From: Azolla caroliniana
Lineage: Eukaryota; Polypodiophyta
Assembly: GCA_043228905.1 (NCBI GenBank)
Contig: JBHGNT010000009.1
Span: 17,546,001-17,610,000, forward strand
Reading direction: 5' to 3'
DNA length: 64,000 nucleotides
The notes under the pieces are model-generated. The model was given only the letters and a program-made list of their open reading frames with translations. It had not been told where the DNA came from and searched no databases. A program made the position numbers and the translations under genes. This document shows, one piece after another, positions 1-12,465 of the stretch (positions are counted from its first letter, which is position 1; each line of letters begins with the position of its first letter).

Positions 1-3000
1 ACTTTGGTGGGTTTTCTTCAACTAAGCATATGTATCACACAAATATAGTTTCCATGCACTTTTGAATAACCTTTACCCATATGCATACCATTGTGTTTAT
101 CAAATGAACCACCTCATCTATATTTCATTTTATAGACTGAGTATGTACGAGACACTTTATATGGCGATCTTTCCTACCTTACCTACTTTTATGGTTGTTT
201 ATCTTTTGCCAAAATGGTGACTTTGTGTTTATTTTAAAACTATCGTGTTTGTCTTTTAGAGTACACGAGGACAAAGAAACATTTTTTAACTTATTTTTTT
301 GTCATTCCAACTTAAAGAAATTTGCCCATTTGTACCTGATTACTTTCACTCATTGTGGTCGTTCCAGTATATACTAACTTTCATCGGTTTGTGTAAAATT
401 AGTCATATTTTGCATGAATTATTCTTCACCAAATCTCTATGGCTTTAGCCTAGACTATCGGATGAAATGAATTACTAACAAAATCCAAGATAATCACATA
501 CATTCATAATATAAGAGTTTTGTGCACTCTTATCCCATTGAATCAGTAGTTCGAACTACCAATTTAGGTGTGGACTCCTTCGAGGATGAGACAATGAAGC
601 ACATTAGTCTTGTTAATATTTATCTCTCACATGAACATACCTAATCCATGAAATGTCCCATTCCTTGCTTGCATCAACATTATTTCTAACTTGATCATAC
701 AATTATGAACTTTATTATTCAAGAATTACTAAGCACAAATATCTAGTTTTCTTCTTTTCTATGAAGCCTACATGTACAAGCAAACATCAAGGTGTAACCG
801 ACGTTTGGTTTCCTGTTATACCATATACATATGGGCATTGGGAATCAAAACCAGAACCCAAGACTCTTAGTTAAATTTGATCATTAAGGACTAATACGAG
901 TGAGGAAGCACAAAATAACTAAGATCTAATGAGAGTGATCGGAAAGAGGAAGAAACAATATGGCCCCAATAGACCTATGTATTAGATGATCACTCAATAT
1001 ACTATTAATGTGACAAGGATCACGCTAGTACAAATGGAAGTTGTTGGAGATTGTCATAGGGCATATAATAGCACGAATGTTATATGTGTTCCTTTGTATA
1101 AACTTGTTGGCCATTCAACATAAATGATTTGATTTTGAATAATGAATTTATGGCCATATACCTCACATACTATGTAGTTTTTGTTGGTAAGTTAACCATT
1201 TCTTGTTAGAAAATCTCCTTTCTCTATAAAAAAAAACTTGTTAGTGTCTAGAAGATACATCACATGTGTAATTCAATTTGTGATGTTTGGTAACAATATT
1301 CAAGATAAAATGACAAGTTTTTCATATACTTGTCATTGAATACCAATTATTCTTCATGTGGTTCAAACTTTGTTCATTATAAAGTGACAAGTATTATAAA
1401 GGGAAAATAGTTCTCGTGGATTTACCACACATAAAATGTATAATCCATCACCAATGTCAAATGTATAACCCATCAAATCCACTTAATCCATCACCAATCG
1501 TCAAATGTATAACCCAACAAATGCACTTAGTATTTTCATAGCCGTACACAAATATTTCTTCGACATCTTCTCCTTATAACAATGGTTCAACCCATGTAGA
1601 AAACATTTTCCTTCCATATTTAATTTCTTTCATGAATAGTTGATGGAACATCAAATGTAACCTTATTATGCTATATAACTTTATGATTTGGGTTATTCTA
1701 GTTTATTTGAAGACGTTTCTTGATGGAACGATGAAACACGTCTAATTCTCTTAAAATACATTATATTCAACATATCACCTATTGATGTTATGTAAATCCA
1801 TGATCTTATATGATTATATCTAATTGAAGAAAACCATGTTTTCTCACATCATTATGATTATTTTCTCTACGAGTACTATGTTATATGTAATGTTGAACCA
1901 TATTGAGTTCACAATATTTTATTGATGCATAAAGTCGATCTTTCTTGATAAAATGTACTAGCATAGGTGTGAGGTTTAATTTACATACTCCTTCAAGTTT
2001 CAAGCAACTTCTCCAATTTCCAAACATGTAAAGGAGAATGTTTAACAAAAGTCATTGTGAATTTTGTGATAAGACTATTATCTCTCCTTCACGGACAAAT
2101 CACGATTCTCCAATGCTTACGATATGGATCTTCTCATGAAACATTAAAAAGAAATACTAGGTCACCAAAAATTACAATGTCCATCAATGGATATTGAATA
2201 TCATACTTTGATTTTTTTGCTCATAATCGTCTAAAGAACTAGGTTGTTTAAATAAATATTTCTTGTTTCCTAACCTATTAGTTTATTGGCATTCAAGGTT
2301 ATGATGTGAAATAAAAGGTCACATACATTATCACTAGCATTTAACATTCGTTTATTCAAGCCAACAATGGATTATCATATTCCGTTAATTTCATTTTCAT
2401 TTGACTCCTCATACGCCACAATGCCATGATCTTCCTTGTCCCTATAAAGCTTTCTGAAAAGGAATGCTTGCACATTTTTTGATGTCATGTGCATATTTTG
2501 TCTATGCTGACATAGAAATCCCAAATTGTACTTACATATATGTACATGGCCATGCCACTTTTGCTTTTCCAATTTATTTCCTTCCCCACATTATCCCAAT
2601 AATTGATACGACCATTTAGATACAAGTTTCTTTTAGTTGAGTATTGCACTACTTTTGCATTGACATTCCAATATTATCGATTAACATAGCTTTCCATTCA
2701 ATCATTTGTGCATGTGGTGTCATGTTCCATGAGCTCTTTCGCCACTTGGTAGATGAAATGTCTTCATGAGGGGTCAACGAAGATATGATTTGCATTGTTT
2801 ATTTTATAGGCATAACCTTACGAACCAATTCTATAGCTAATTTTTAATGGGTTAAGGGTTGAAGGGGTGTAGCTAGTTTCCTTTATTTAACTCAGCATCT
2901 AAGGCTCCAACATCATCATGTGTTCTCATGTGTCATAAGTCCATATGGGTCTATCCAAAATCCTAAGATAATCAAACTCCTGACTATCCAACCCTTAACA

Positions 3001-5383
3001 TAATATAATTTGCAATCAAATTGATCCATAAGGTTATGCCTACAAAACTTTCATAATAAACTTTGATTATTGAAGTGAATTAATGTCCATTGAACTTTTG
3101 TATATAGTTAGTATGGACTACATGGTTAAAAAGTGAGTCCAACATAAACCAAACCATTTAGCCTTGATTAATCAATTTGGCAGTTCAGTTCGACTCAATT
3201 CAAACCTAAGTTTTCTTAACTAGTTTGAGCTCAGTTTGGTTTGGCTTGAACGTGCTTAACCACCTTAAATTGGTTAAGTCATTTATAATTTCTTTTAATT
3301 ATCCTTGGATCACCCTTTTGTAGACTTCTTCTAAGCATTAAGTGTTGTCGTGATTAATTGAGTAATAAAACTTTTCATGTTTCCCCTCTCATACTCCAAG
3401 TTTTGCTTGCCCATAAGTATAATTAAGTATTTAAATTTGTTAAGCCCTAATTTCTTCTGGTTTAGAACCTTGGCAATTCCGCCTCACAATCCACACACAC
3501 TGGCAGATTTTCGTGACAACGCAACTCCTTCTATTGACTTCTAAACTCTTTTGTGTCATGATTTGTAGTTGAATTCTACAAGCAAGAAGAGCATGGAAGC
3601 ATGAGGAAAACTTCATAGATGCTCTAGATAGACAAGCAAATGAAACTAGGGTGATCCATGAGTAAGCATCTCGAAGTGCAAATTGATGAAACCTTTAAAT
3701 AATGTCTCTCGCAAGACCAAATGTCAGAAAATGTTGAGATAATGCCAAAAGGCAAGAAAATCCATGAAGTGTATCCAAAACCGTGTGATAATTTACTCAA
3801 TGCCAACATCATAATGGGTATACACAACTATGAGGAAAGTGAGTATGTTATACAACAAACAACATACCAAGCATTGTAAGTGAAGCTTATGAAAAAATGG
3901 TTATGTAACACATCAAAGTCACAAACAACAAATAAAATATAGAAACACAACGGAATCGAGTGAGAAATATCATCAAAGAGCATAATATATGTATTCACCA
4001 ACAAAGAAGCTAGTCAAGCTTGTCCCTTGTAAGGGTAGAGCTACAAGAACTACCTAATGCGTTTGATACCATGTCAAATTTACTTGAAGAATGAAGGTGC
4101 ATTTTCTTTTATATTGGATAATAACATAGAGTGTAGACATATACTCTTTGGCAGGTCGTATACCATGCATTTATTTATTTGTTTTCTAGCTCCATTATTC
4201 TAATTTGTGATATAGATCCTCGAATGCATAAATATGGAAGATAATCAAGCTACAACTCATTTATCTTCACCATCTGAGGTGGCATCGACCTCAATTCCTA
4301 GATGTAAAACAAGGGCAAGAAAAATATCTTCATGAACTAAGCAACACATCCTCTCCATCAAAGGAAAGAGATATATGTAAACATTGTTGCTTCATGAAAT
4401 GAAAACATATTTAAATATTATTAACATTGCCATGTATTAGGCTCAAACCCATAAACTCATACATGAACGACCAAGGGTGAACCATTACGATAAGTTTTTC
4501 TACAAATTTATATTATTATAATTATGTCTTATGTAGTATTGTATACATGGTGAATCAAACAAGCAACATGACTTTCACGCATCACACATGAGACATGTGC
4601 GCCAAGTGGCGATCACACATCGCATACATCACATGCACTCTCACACACATGGACTCAACAACACATACATTCTTATTTAAACACTTATTTAAGGAGAAGG
4701 AATTAAAGCATGTAGGCATCAAGAAAAATATGTTATGACATATGATGAGTGTCACAAACATATAGAGTAGAGCAAATCAGAGCAAGGCAAAAGGTAGGAT
4801 ACTGAGAGATAGAGCGAGAAGCAAGAGATAGACAAAGTTGAATAAAGGATTTCGTAACTGGTGTTGTTCACCTTGACTACGATCAAGGTGAACCCGTGTA
4901 TTTATACATGTTTGTGGGCTCAACATATAGTTCCATGTAGAGACCTATTTTTATGCAGAAGCTTCTAGAATGTTCCAACTTCTGGAGCTTTTTGGAAGCT
5001 TCTAAAAATTCCTAGAACATAAATTTATAGATAATATACTAAGATGTGTTGGTTAAAACATAACACTTCATTATAATACAAGAGGTCAATAGTTTGAATC
5101 TTGACATGATTATTGTCATGACCATGACAAAGGGTGGACAATTAATAGTTTGAAAGGATTTTATTCAAATTTGACTTTACATTGGGTTTCTTTAGAGCCA
5201 AACAAGCCAGTTAGTGTGCTTTTAGACTTTCTAGATGTCTTTCTAGGAGGTGGGGTAGGAAAACATGTTTAACAAGCTTTATTCTAGAGTCTAAGTTAAT
5301 TTGATATTCCCTTGCATTTTCCATCCACAACATTTGATGGTGCTAGTGAAAATATAACTACATCAAAAGAATAGGCTAAACGG
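1..5383. other. AT-rich intergenic stretch, no gene recognised
   Basis: Only short, compositionally random ORFs are seen on both strands. A roughly 50 bp segment is duplicated near 1425-1530 (the phrase AATCCATCACCAAT recurs). At 4064-4071 the plus strand reads TGATACCA, the complement of a tRNA-Met primer binding site. On the minus strand a TATAAATA box lies at 4899-4906. This could be a worn copia LTR in minus orientation spanning about 4072-4930, but no partner LTR or coding region supports it. AT-rich, degraded repeat DNA is the best description. Confidence 0.5.
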
Positions 5384-5758
5384 TTGCTTAGCCACAATGG
5401 ACAAATATACATTTTATATTCATGTCATATGTTAAGGTGCATGGTTCATACATATCAACTTGGTGTAAAGTTTGCATTAGAGGTTATTACTCCTACTATG
5501 AAGTTAAGGAAGATACTACATTCTATTCACACAAGTAAAGTTAGTAGAGCTATATTTTTAAAATGCATGAAAATAGAGAGAAAATTGTCAAGTCTAGATT
5601 GTATGCTAGATGGAAAATCAACTCTAATAATGTTTCAACAATCTATAAAGTTAAGAGATGTCTGGAGTTGTACCATAGGTAACAAGGCTATTACTCATGA
5701 GTTTGTTGATCATACACTCACAATAGAATATTCAAATAATATACCAAGTCCTGGTTAA
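5384..5758 (+). pseudogene. possible hAT (RICESLEEPER-like) transposase fragment
   Basis: A 124-codon open frame, unusually long for this AT-rich region. Its middle reads like the segment of plant hAT transposases where a K-x-R-x-x-x-x-x-I stretch is followed by a Leu-Asp-x-x-x-Arg-Trp-Asn-Ser-Thr core and an x-x-x-L-R-D-x-F/W helix. Here a Leu-Asp-Cys, then Lys-Ser-Thr, then Ser-Ile-Lys-Leu-Arg-Asp-Val-Trp follow in that order, but the Arg-Trp-Asn residues are absent. No BED finger, C-terminal dimerisation segment, TIR or target duplication is visible nearby. It may be a chance ORF. Confidence 0.3.
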
Positions 5759-7584
5759 TTGCGCATGCTTAAAATTACATGAGTGGCTCAAAGTACCCAA
5801 CCCTCTCAATAACAACACTTGTAATCAATCATTTATTATCACATTATAATAATCATATACCTATGGGATATAAACTCGGTCGAGTCACCCTCCGAGAAGA
5901 AAGTCTATTCCATCTTGAATCATAATGTTTCTTGACCCCGAGGTATTTTTATATATGTTCATTTTCAGTTTTTGTAAATTTTGTAATTGCATAATTTTCA
6001 AAGGAGAAACCTCCTTTGGTGACTTTTGTAGTTGATCTTTTCTCTTCTCTATCTCCTCAATTGACCTTTCTCTGCTCATGTGACCTAAGCTAGAGATCGT
6101 TCCTTCGATTTTCTTAATCTGTCACTTGAGCAAGTAGAGTAATTAGGGTTAGGTACAACTTAGCTACACCTTAGTCACTCATCTTCTTGTATGTGTGTTG
6201 AAGATTCTCATATTAACAAAGACAAGTTTGCAATTAATACATATGAAATTGTTGTTTTTCTTTACATATACATATGCATGTATGCTTAACATTCAAGCGC
6301 TTGTTAAGATTTAACTAGTTTCTTAATTAAGAGTTGGAAAAGTGATGAATTTTTGGATGTTTTGAATACTTTAGGTTTATGAAACACAACCCTTTTTGGA
6401 AATATTCATGTTTATTCTTGCAAATTTATAGATGTTAATATTAAGCTTAAACCGGTTACGGCTTAACCGGTTTAAGTTTGAAATCTTCTAAACCAGTTAA
6501 AGCTTAACCAATTTGGCTTGGGCAATGCTTAACCAGTTAGGCCCAAATTGATAATCTTAACACTCTAATGTATTTGAAAAACCTTGGTTTTGAGAAGTAA
6601 GCTCATTTATCAAATGTAGTAACTATGTTGTACATGTAATTAGTCATGAGCACTTGAACATATAAGTGTGGTATAAGGGTGCTCTATGTTTTGTTTAATA
6701 TAATATTTGATAGCTCCATTTTAAGATTTGTATAGAACTCTATTTACATGCAATGTTTAACATTACTTAGTCAACAAATTAAGAGTAGTATCATAAGTAT
6801 TCTAGCATTAGCAAGTGGAGTGTAAATGTACACATTGACAACTCAAGGTCACAATTGGTAGTGCGTATAGTGGGAAAGCTCAACAAAAAATACACATTGT
6901 GGAGATTCAAGATGACCACCATTTTTGGTTTCCTACAACATGGTACCCAACATTGATGCAATGATACTAGAAGTCTTGTAGATCCAACAAGGGCCTATCA
7001 TCCTAATCAAATGACTTTTTAAGCCTTCGTTCTCTATGTATATTTTAGGTTGGAGAGTTCACACTAACCCAACCAACTAGCCTTTTACCTTAGGACATGA
7101 TAGTCACACTTACTCCAGAGTTTCCTACGCCCATCTACACTCATTGGATGAGCACGATGGAAGGTAGAAAGCCTATATGGAATTGTTTTAGGCATAATGA
7201 AATATTTACTCTTTAAATGTGATGCATGCTTGGATAATTGAACAAGATCACATGTCTAGGATCTAAAACCTAGACACTTAGTTAGTTTTCAAGTAGATGG
7301 TGTGGAAAAAGTAGCAGTATTTATCATAGGAATAAAGCACCTCATGACATGATGTTTAATGTCAAGTTAGTGATGTAGAGATGACGTTGTCGTGAGGTTT
7401 TCGTGCCACGATGAAAAAATAACCACTACCTAAGTATACGAACTGATTCAAATATTTGTAAATGGTTGTTTAGCTAAGCGATAGCGAATAACTTGATAAG
7501 AACCACTCGCCATAGGATGATAATATTATGTGCAAATAGCTAGTTGAATCTACGAAAAAAACATAACATCGAGTAAAATATTTT
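5759..7584. other. AT-rich intergenic stretch
   Basis: No gene recognised. At 6445-6545 there are several degenerate copies of an AACCGGTTTAAG-like phrase in both orientations, similar to wording at about 3150-3280. These are probably remnants of one dispersed repeat family. Confidence 0.5.
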
Positions 7585-7822
7585 AAAGCTAAATAGCTCT
7601 TATCAAACACATTTTGCTATAATTATCACTATCAAGTATTTTCGCTATTACCCACTTTTAAAGTTAAATAGTTGTTATCAATACATTTTGCTATTATCAC
7701 TATATCATGTATTTTAGATATTAAAGCTATTACCCACTTTTAACGCTAAATACGTATTCAAAGCACATTTTTGCTATGATCACTATCAGGTATTTTAGCT
7801 ATTAAAGCCATTACCCACTAAT
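7585..7822. repeat. three imperfect tandem units of about 74-81 bp
   Basis: The phrase CATTTTTGCTAT-(A/T)-ATCACTAT followed by a GTATTTT-GCTATTA-ACCCAC block recurs three times, with unit starts near 7607, 7681 and 7762. Units differ by small indels, so the array is old. No coding potential is seen. Confidence 0.7.
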
Positions 7823-7913
7823 GTAGGTGCCTCTTATGCATGGATGATAGTTGGGACGCATGCATCCTCCTTCCTCATACATGGGTAACACTTGGCACTC
7901 ATGCACCCACTTT

Positions 7914-8226
7914 TTGTTTGCATAAAAGGCCGACTCCTTCCATTTTGTATCCTAGAGTGAATTCATCCAAAAGAGTTAGGGCTTAGTATATAAGCAATAA
8001 CCTAACATTGTAAAGAGAGAACTTATTGATCATCTTGTATAGCGATCTCAGAGAGAGCGAGAGAGGGAAAACGAATGCAATAACAAAGCTTCCATTAAAG
8101 CTTAAATTGTGCCTATCTTCTATTGTATCTTCTTGCCTCCATTCTATGTAGTTTGTTGAACACATACAACAGGTCCTCATACACACACACATACGCTTCC
8201 GCGCATATTCGATCAACACTTTTCTC
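7914..8226 (+). repeat. LTR-like repeat, copy 1 of 3
   Basis: This begins with GCATAAAAGGCCGACTCC and continues through a TATATAAGCAATAACC box and an AGAGAGAAC segment to a GTTTGTTGAACACATA segment. It matches copies at 9297 and 10267 along most of its length. The start is slightly damaged (TTGTTTGCATAAAAGG instead of TGTTGGCATAAAAGG), and no polypurine tract precedes it. The same CATGGGT-ACACTTGGCACTCATG phrase lies just before (about 7880) and just after (about 8230), so this copy sits between direct repeats of about 45 bp. Confidence 0.65.
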
Positions 8227-9286
8227 ATGCATGGGTGACACTTGGCACTCATGGACCCACCTTCCTCATGTATAAAAAGGGGGTGAGTAATCTTATCAAG
8301 GGGGGCAATAATGGTAGATGGGAAATACTATTGTAATACGATAGACAAACTATATTATTGTAATCATCTTGGAAATATCAATATAAGGTATTTTGTTTCT
8401 CCTCTTTCTTTGACAAGAAGCTCAATGCTTACTTCCCATATTCACATTTTTCCTTTTCGTTGCACGTTGTCATGATGTTGTTGCTTCACGATGTCAAAAC
8501 AATGTCAAAAATCTATAGAAGCACATTTCCCATCTGGATCTTATGACGATGAGCATGTAGGAATTTTTGGTTCGTGAATCCGAGTTCAAAAGCCCAAGAT
8601 ACAAGCTTCGGAAGGACTAATGCAACTCGGCACACAAATGTAATTATGTAAAAAGGGGGATTCGAAATTAAATAAGGGCCATTTTTGTAATTTCTCAAAT
8701 GTACAACTACAAAATCGAATTTGAAGAATTTATAAATATAAATAAATAAATAAATAATAATAACCGCCTACATGAGGCAGTCTGTCAACCGCCTCAAGAG
8801 GGTGGTAGGGTGGTTGACCACCCTATAAAAGCCACGCCCATGGTGGCTAAAGGGGAAGGGTAGAGCGGTAAAAAGGAAGAGGAGAAGAAGAAGGGAGAGA
8901 AGGAAGGAAGTGAGGGAGGAAGCTCGCAAGAGGAAGGGATGCAGAGGTCGCTCATGAAGTTAGGGGCCTGCTTAACAGAAGACAAAAACTAAAGAAAAGA
9001 GAGGGAAAAGAAGAAAACTGAGAAGTTGAAGTGGTTTATCTACTATCTCAATGAAGTGGTCTATCTTAAACGTATCTTCTTAAATAGAGGTCATGAGTTC
9101 AAGTCTTGCCAAGCAACTTTTGGCAAATAAATATTGTAAGTGGTGTTTTACAAATAAATTTCTTTTCGCAATAATGTTGCATCTATCTTGCTTTCTCGAC
9201 TTCTTGTCATTGCACCATCCACACGATCATCCCCGAGTCACAGACCCACCGACGGTTATGACACACAACCACAATCTTTACGACAA
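8227..9286. other. stretch between LTR copies 1 and 2
   Basis: No gene recognised. It holds a perfect 7-bp stem with a 2-base loop (GGGTGGTTGACCACCC, 8808-8823), followed directly by a TATAAAA box at 8824-8830 and a purine-rich leader. This could be a promoter of another LTR. Near 9087-9108 a phrase resembling a tRNA B box (GAGTTCAAGTCTTGCC) appears, but no SINE structure follows. Confidence 0.45.
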
Positions 9287-9296
9287 CGGGGGAGGT

Positions 9297-9606
9297 TGTT
9301 GGCATAAAAGGTCGACTTCTTCCACTTTGTATCCTAGTGTCTGAACACGTCCAAATATTTATGGCTTAGTATATAAGCAATAACCTAACGTTGTAACTGA
9401 GAACTTCTTGATCATTCTTGTATCTTGAGTCTCCGAGGGAGAGAGAGAACAGAGAAATAACGAAACCTTCCTTTAAAGCTAAAAAATGTGTCTATGCTTC
9501 TGTCTATTCTCCTGTCATACCTTATGTGTTGTTTGTTGAGCACATAACCAACATGTCTCTACATACTTCCACATACGCATCGAACATCATAGACAACAAA
9601 AACACA
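9297..9606 (+). repeat. LTR-like repeat, copy 2 of 3
   Basis: Starts TGTTGGCATAAAAGGTCGACT. It contains TATATAAGCAATAACC, a CGAGGGAGAGAGAGAAC transcript-leader-like segment and GTTGTTTGTTGAGCACATA. The right end is uncertain by about 20 bp. Confidence 0.65.
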
Positions 9607-9613
9607 TTCAGCT

Positions 9614-9874
9614 ATGGTTTCATCATATCCGAGAGCTCGTAATAGAGAAGAAGGTCGAAGTTCGGAAGATCGACACCGAGGTGAACATCGTCGATTGCCT
9701 GATGAAGCCACTCCCATATCAACGCCTCGGAGCATTGAGGACAATGATGGGACTACGACAAGCGACCGAGCAAAAGAGAGCCAAACAAATAGCAGTGAAA
9801 AGAAAGTCGTAGACCGGCCCGATCAGACGAGCCGAAAAGGCACAATCAAAACAATCGGAATGCCAAGAGGTTGA
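9614..9874 (+). CDS. short ORF inside the non-autonomous LTR element
   Basis: An 86-codon ATG ORF starts 8-10 bp after the presumed LTR end. The product is very hydrophilic, rich in Arg, Glu, Asp, Ser and Thr, with no domain I recognise. Its position just after the LTR and its composition suit the remains of a gag N-terminus. It is followed by further charged, frame-broken sequence to about 10140. Whether it is translated is unknown. Confidence 0.3.
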   Translation: MVSSYPRARNREEGRSSEDRHRGEHRRLPDEATPISTPRSIEDNDGTTTSDRAKESQTNSSEKKVVDRPDQTSRKGTIKTIGMPRG

Positions 9875-10266
9875 AGATGCGGCACTGAGCAAGGATACCG
9901 ACTGGAAAGGAATGAATTGAGGGGCAAATGAACCCAAAGACAGATCGAAGATTTAGCGAGGAGCACAGGAACAAGCGCATACAGAGAGCAGACGATCGAC
10001 GAGAGGCCAAGAATCAGAATTGGGCATGAGCCGATTCGGACGCAAGATTATTCGAACTAGTCAATCCAACCAACTCAGACAGGCCGATCCAGATGACATG
10101 CGATTCGGATAGCTAGCTGAATAAGGCTAGAGCCCGACTTCACCTCTGCAGATTCGGTCAAATGCCGACAGTATTGTATTTATACTTGTAACTATAGATT
10201 AGATTTGTAATCTAGGTTCATGGGGGAGATAACCCCGATTATTTGTTGCCCTTTTACGGGGGAGTT

Positions 10267-10555
10267 TGTTGGCATAAAAGGTCGACTCCTTCCATTTTGT
10301 ATCCTTAGTGTGAACACATTCTCTAACTAGGGCTTGAATATATAAGCTCAAGCATAACGTTGTAAAGATAGTCTTGGAGAGAAAAGAGTTACAGAGAAGA
10401 GAATAAGAGAGAACTTTCATTGAAGATTAATCTATGTCTATCGTCTACCTTTCCTCCTCTTCCACGTGCTGCATATCTGTGTTGTTTGTTGTACACATTT
10501 TACCTTGCAAGTCCTCATACAAACTTTCGCATTCATCTGACCATACACTTTCACA
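10267..10555 (+). repeat. LTR-like repeat, copy 3 of 3
   Basis: Starts TGTTGGCATAAAAGGTCGACT directly after a purine tract. It carries GAATATATAAGCTCAAGCAT as the TATA region and then an AGAGAGAAC leader. Aligns with copies 1 and 2 with many substitutions and small indels. Confidence 0.65.
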
Positions 10556-12465
10556 AGCTCTAGTGCAAAGTGTCATATGCCATGGATAACCTTGTCGCTT
10601 CAATGTCTTACTCCTAAATGTCACGTTTAGCATCATAGAAACGTGAACCGCTTTTATCGTCCGCAAAAAATGTGTTGCATACATTGAGTATTACATTGCC
10701 ACGTTGAACATTGTGTATTATGTCGAACCTTGTAATGAATAAAAATATATAAATACAAAAAACGTGTCTCTTGTACCCTAGTGCTCTCATTCTCTCATTA
10801 TCTCTATCATACTCTCTTGCTTGCTCTTGGCCCTCTTTCACTCTCACTTATGAGCACATTTTCTACCTCTCATGATCTTCCACCTCAAGTCATGCTCTCC
10901 AAAATTTACAATTCTCATGCTCCTTGAATCTCTTCATCATTCTTAAAATCCAAATCCAAAAGAAATAAGTTGGATAAGCCAAAATAAATCGATTCATTTT
11001 TCCATTGAATTATATAAAAATTACAGTTAGTCATTTTACAAAAGGAAATGTACATGTCCAATAACATAATTAACTATCATCTTCCTCCAATGATGATTCA
11101 TTATTCTAGTTCCTGTTTATGGGTGGGGGGTGGAGCCAAGATCGGCTCCACCCCCTCCCAAGGGGGTTCGAATGTGAGGGGAGAGAGATGCACAAAGAAT
11201 GAACAAGAGAGAGGAAGAATCGAGATAGACACAGTTGAGGGGTAACTCTAATATATTTTCTCCTTTTTTTCCATGCCCCATGGGTGGGGTTTAAATAGTA
11301 CAATATCTGATCAAACATTACAAAAAGCCAAATGGGGGTAGTTACGCCTACTTACCCCACCTCACACACACATTAACATTGAATATTACACCTTACACCT
11401 TCCACATTACACCTAACCCTCCCGTACACTTATACGGGTAACACCTGGCACGCCCGTGGGACAGTGCATTGCACGTCGATCCCACAAAGCCCATGCCAAA
11501 AACTCGTTGACCAGAAACTCCATCGGTCTTCTCTCGACTCACGGTCGGAAATCCCTCAACCGGATTACTGCCAAATCTAATTTTTGGTTGATCTATTCTT
11601 CTCAATTGACTTCATCAATGTTGTTCCTTCCATGAATTTTCGAAATGGGCTAAAGTAAACAATCTAAAAATTTAACGACTTGGCACAACACAATTACTTT
11701 CTTTTTTAAATGCATTTATCATTAGAGTCAATTGAGGATGCATGTTTGTGAAATATTTGTACATGTTCAATAACATAATTTTAACTATCGTCTTCCTCCA
11801 CTGATGATTCATTATTCTCCTCCCTAGAGTCTTTTCAGTTTATCCTTAGTTGGATCTGGATTTTTTGGTTGATCCGTTCTTTTCAATTGACTTCATTAAT
11901 GTTGTCCATTCTATGAATGTCTGAAACGTGTTAAAGTGAACATTATAAAAATGAAATAACAAGATGAAATGTTACGAGACAAGTTGGCACAACACAATTA
12001 CTGTTATCTAAAATGCATTTATCATCCGTTTCAATTAAGGGCACATGGTTGTGAAATATTTGTCTTTTGCCCACAAATTGTAGTAAAACACCCATGATCT
12101 CCCCTCTACATTTAAGTCAAAACATGCCTTACAAACAATTATAGAAATAGATTTTGCTTACATAATAAAACGTTAAAACAAACATACAAAATGAGCTATA
12201 TCCAGGCAATTATGTTGCCTCTTCCCAAGTGTGAAACATGGCCCATGTGTACATGAGCTGCATTCGTTTCCTATTTTATGCAAATAACTCACATAAATGA
12301 TAAAACATAATTACATATAGTATAGTAAAAGTTAATAGAATAGATTAATGGTCAAACTAAAATTAGTACAAATCAAACATTAGAACAATATATTTGTTGT
12401 TTCATCACCTACTAATAAGATTATTGGATTGACTTTTTGAAGTTTTCTTACAATAATTTTGTATA
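10556..12465. other. intergenic stretch with internal duplications
   Basis: No gene recognised. A segment around 11048-11106 (ACATGTCCAATAACATAAT to TGATGATTCATTATTCT) recurs at 11759-11817. A segment at about 11580-11760 recurs at about 11862-12065. The whole therefore looks like partially duplicated repeat DNA. A strong hairpin lies at 11126-11155 and is listed separately. Confidence 0.55.
11126..11155. repeat. perfect 12-bp inverted repeat with 6-base loop
   Basis: GGGGGTGGAGCC, loop AAGATC, GGCTCCACCCCC. The stem is GC-rich in an AT-rich setting. Next to it on the right are purine-rich sequence and a CCCCATGGGTGGGG palindrome (about 11277). It may belong to an LTR or MITE that I could not delimit. 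Confidence 0.8.

Larger units (their letters stand above)
9297..10555 (+). mobile_element. non-autonomous LTR element (LTR copies 2 and 3 with about 0.66 kb between)
   Basis: Two related LTR-like sequences (9297 to about 9606 and 10267 to about 10555) flank about 660 bp of more GC-rich DNA. A purine tract, ACGGGGGAG, lies directly before the second copy at 10256-10264, as expected for a 3' LTR. The internal part has no reverse transcriptase or integrase, so it would depend on another element for movement, as TRIM or LARD elements do. The same purine tract also precedes the first copy (9286-9295). This suggests a three-LTR tandem arrangement with the copy at 7914, formed by unequal recombination. 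Exact ends, primer site and target duplication could not be fixed. Confidence 0.6.
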
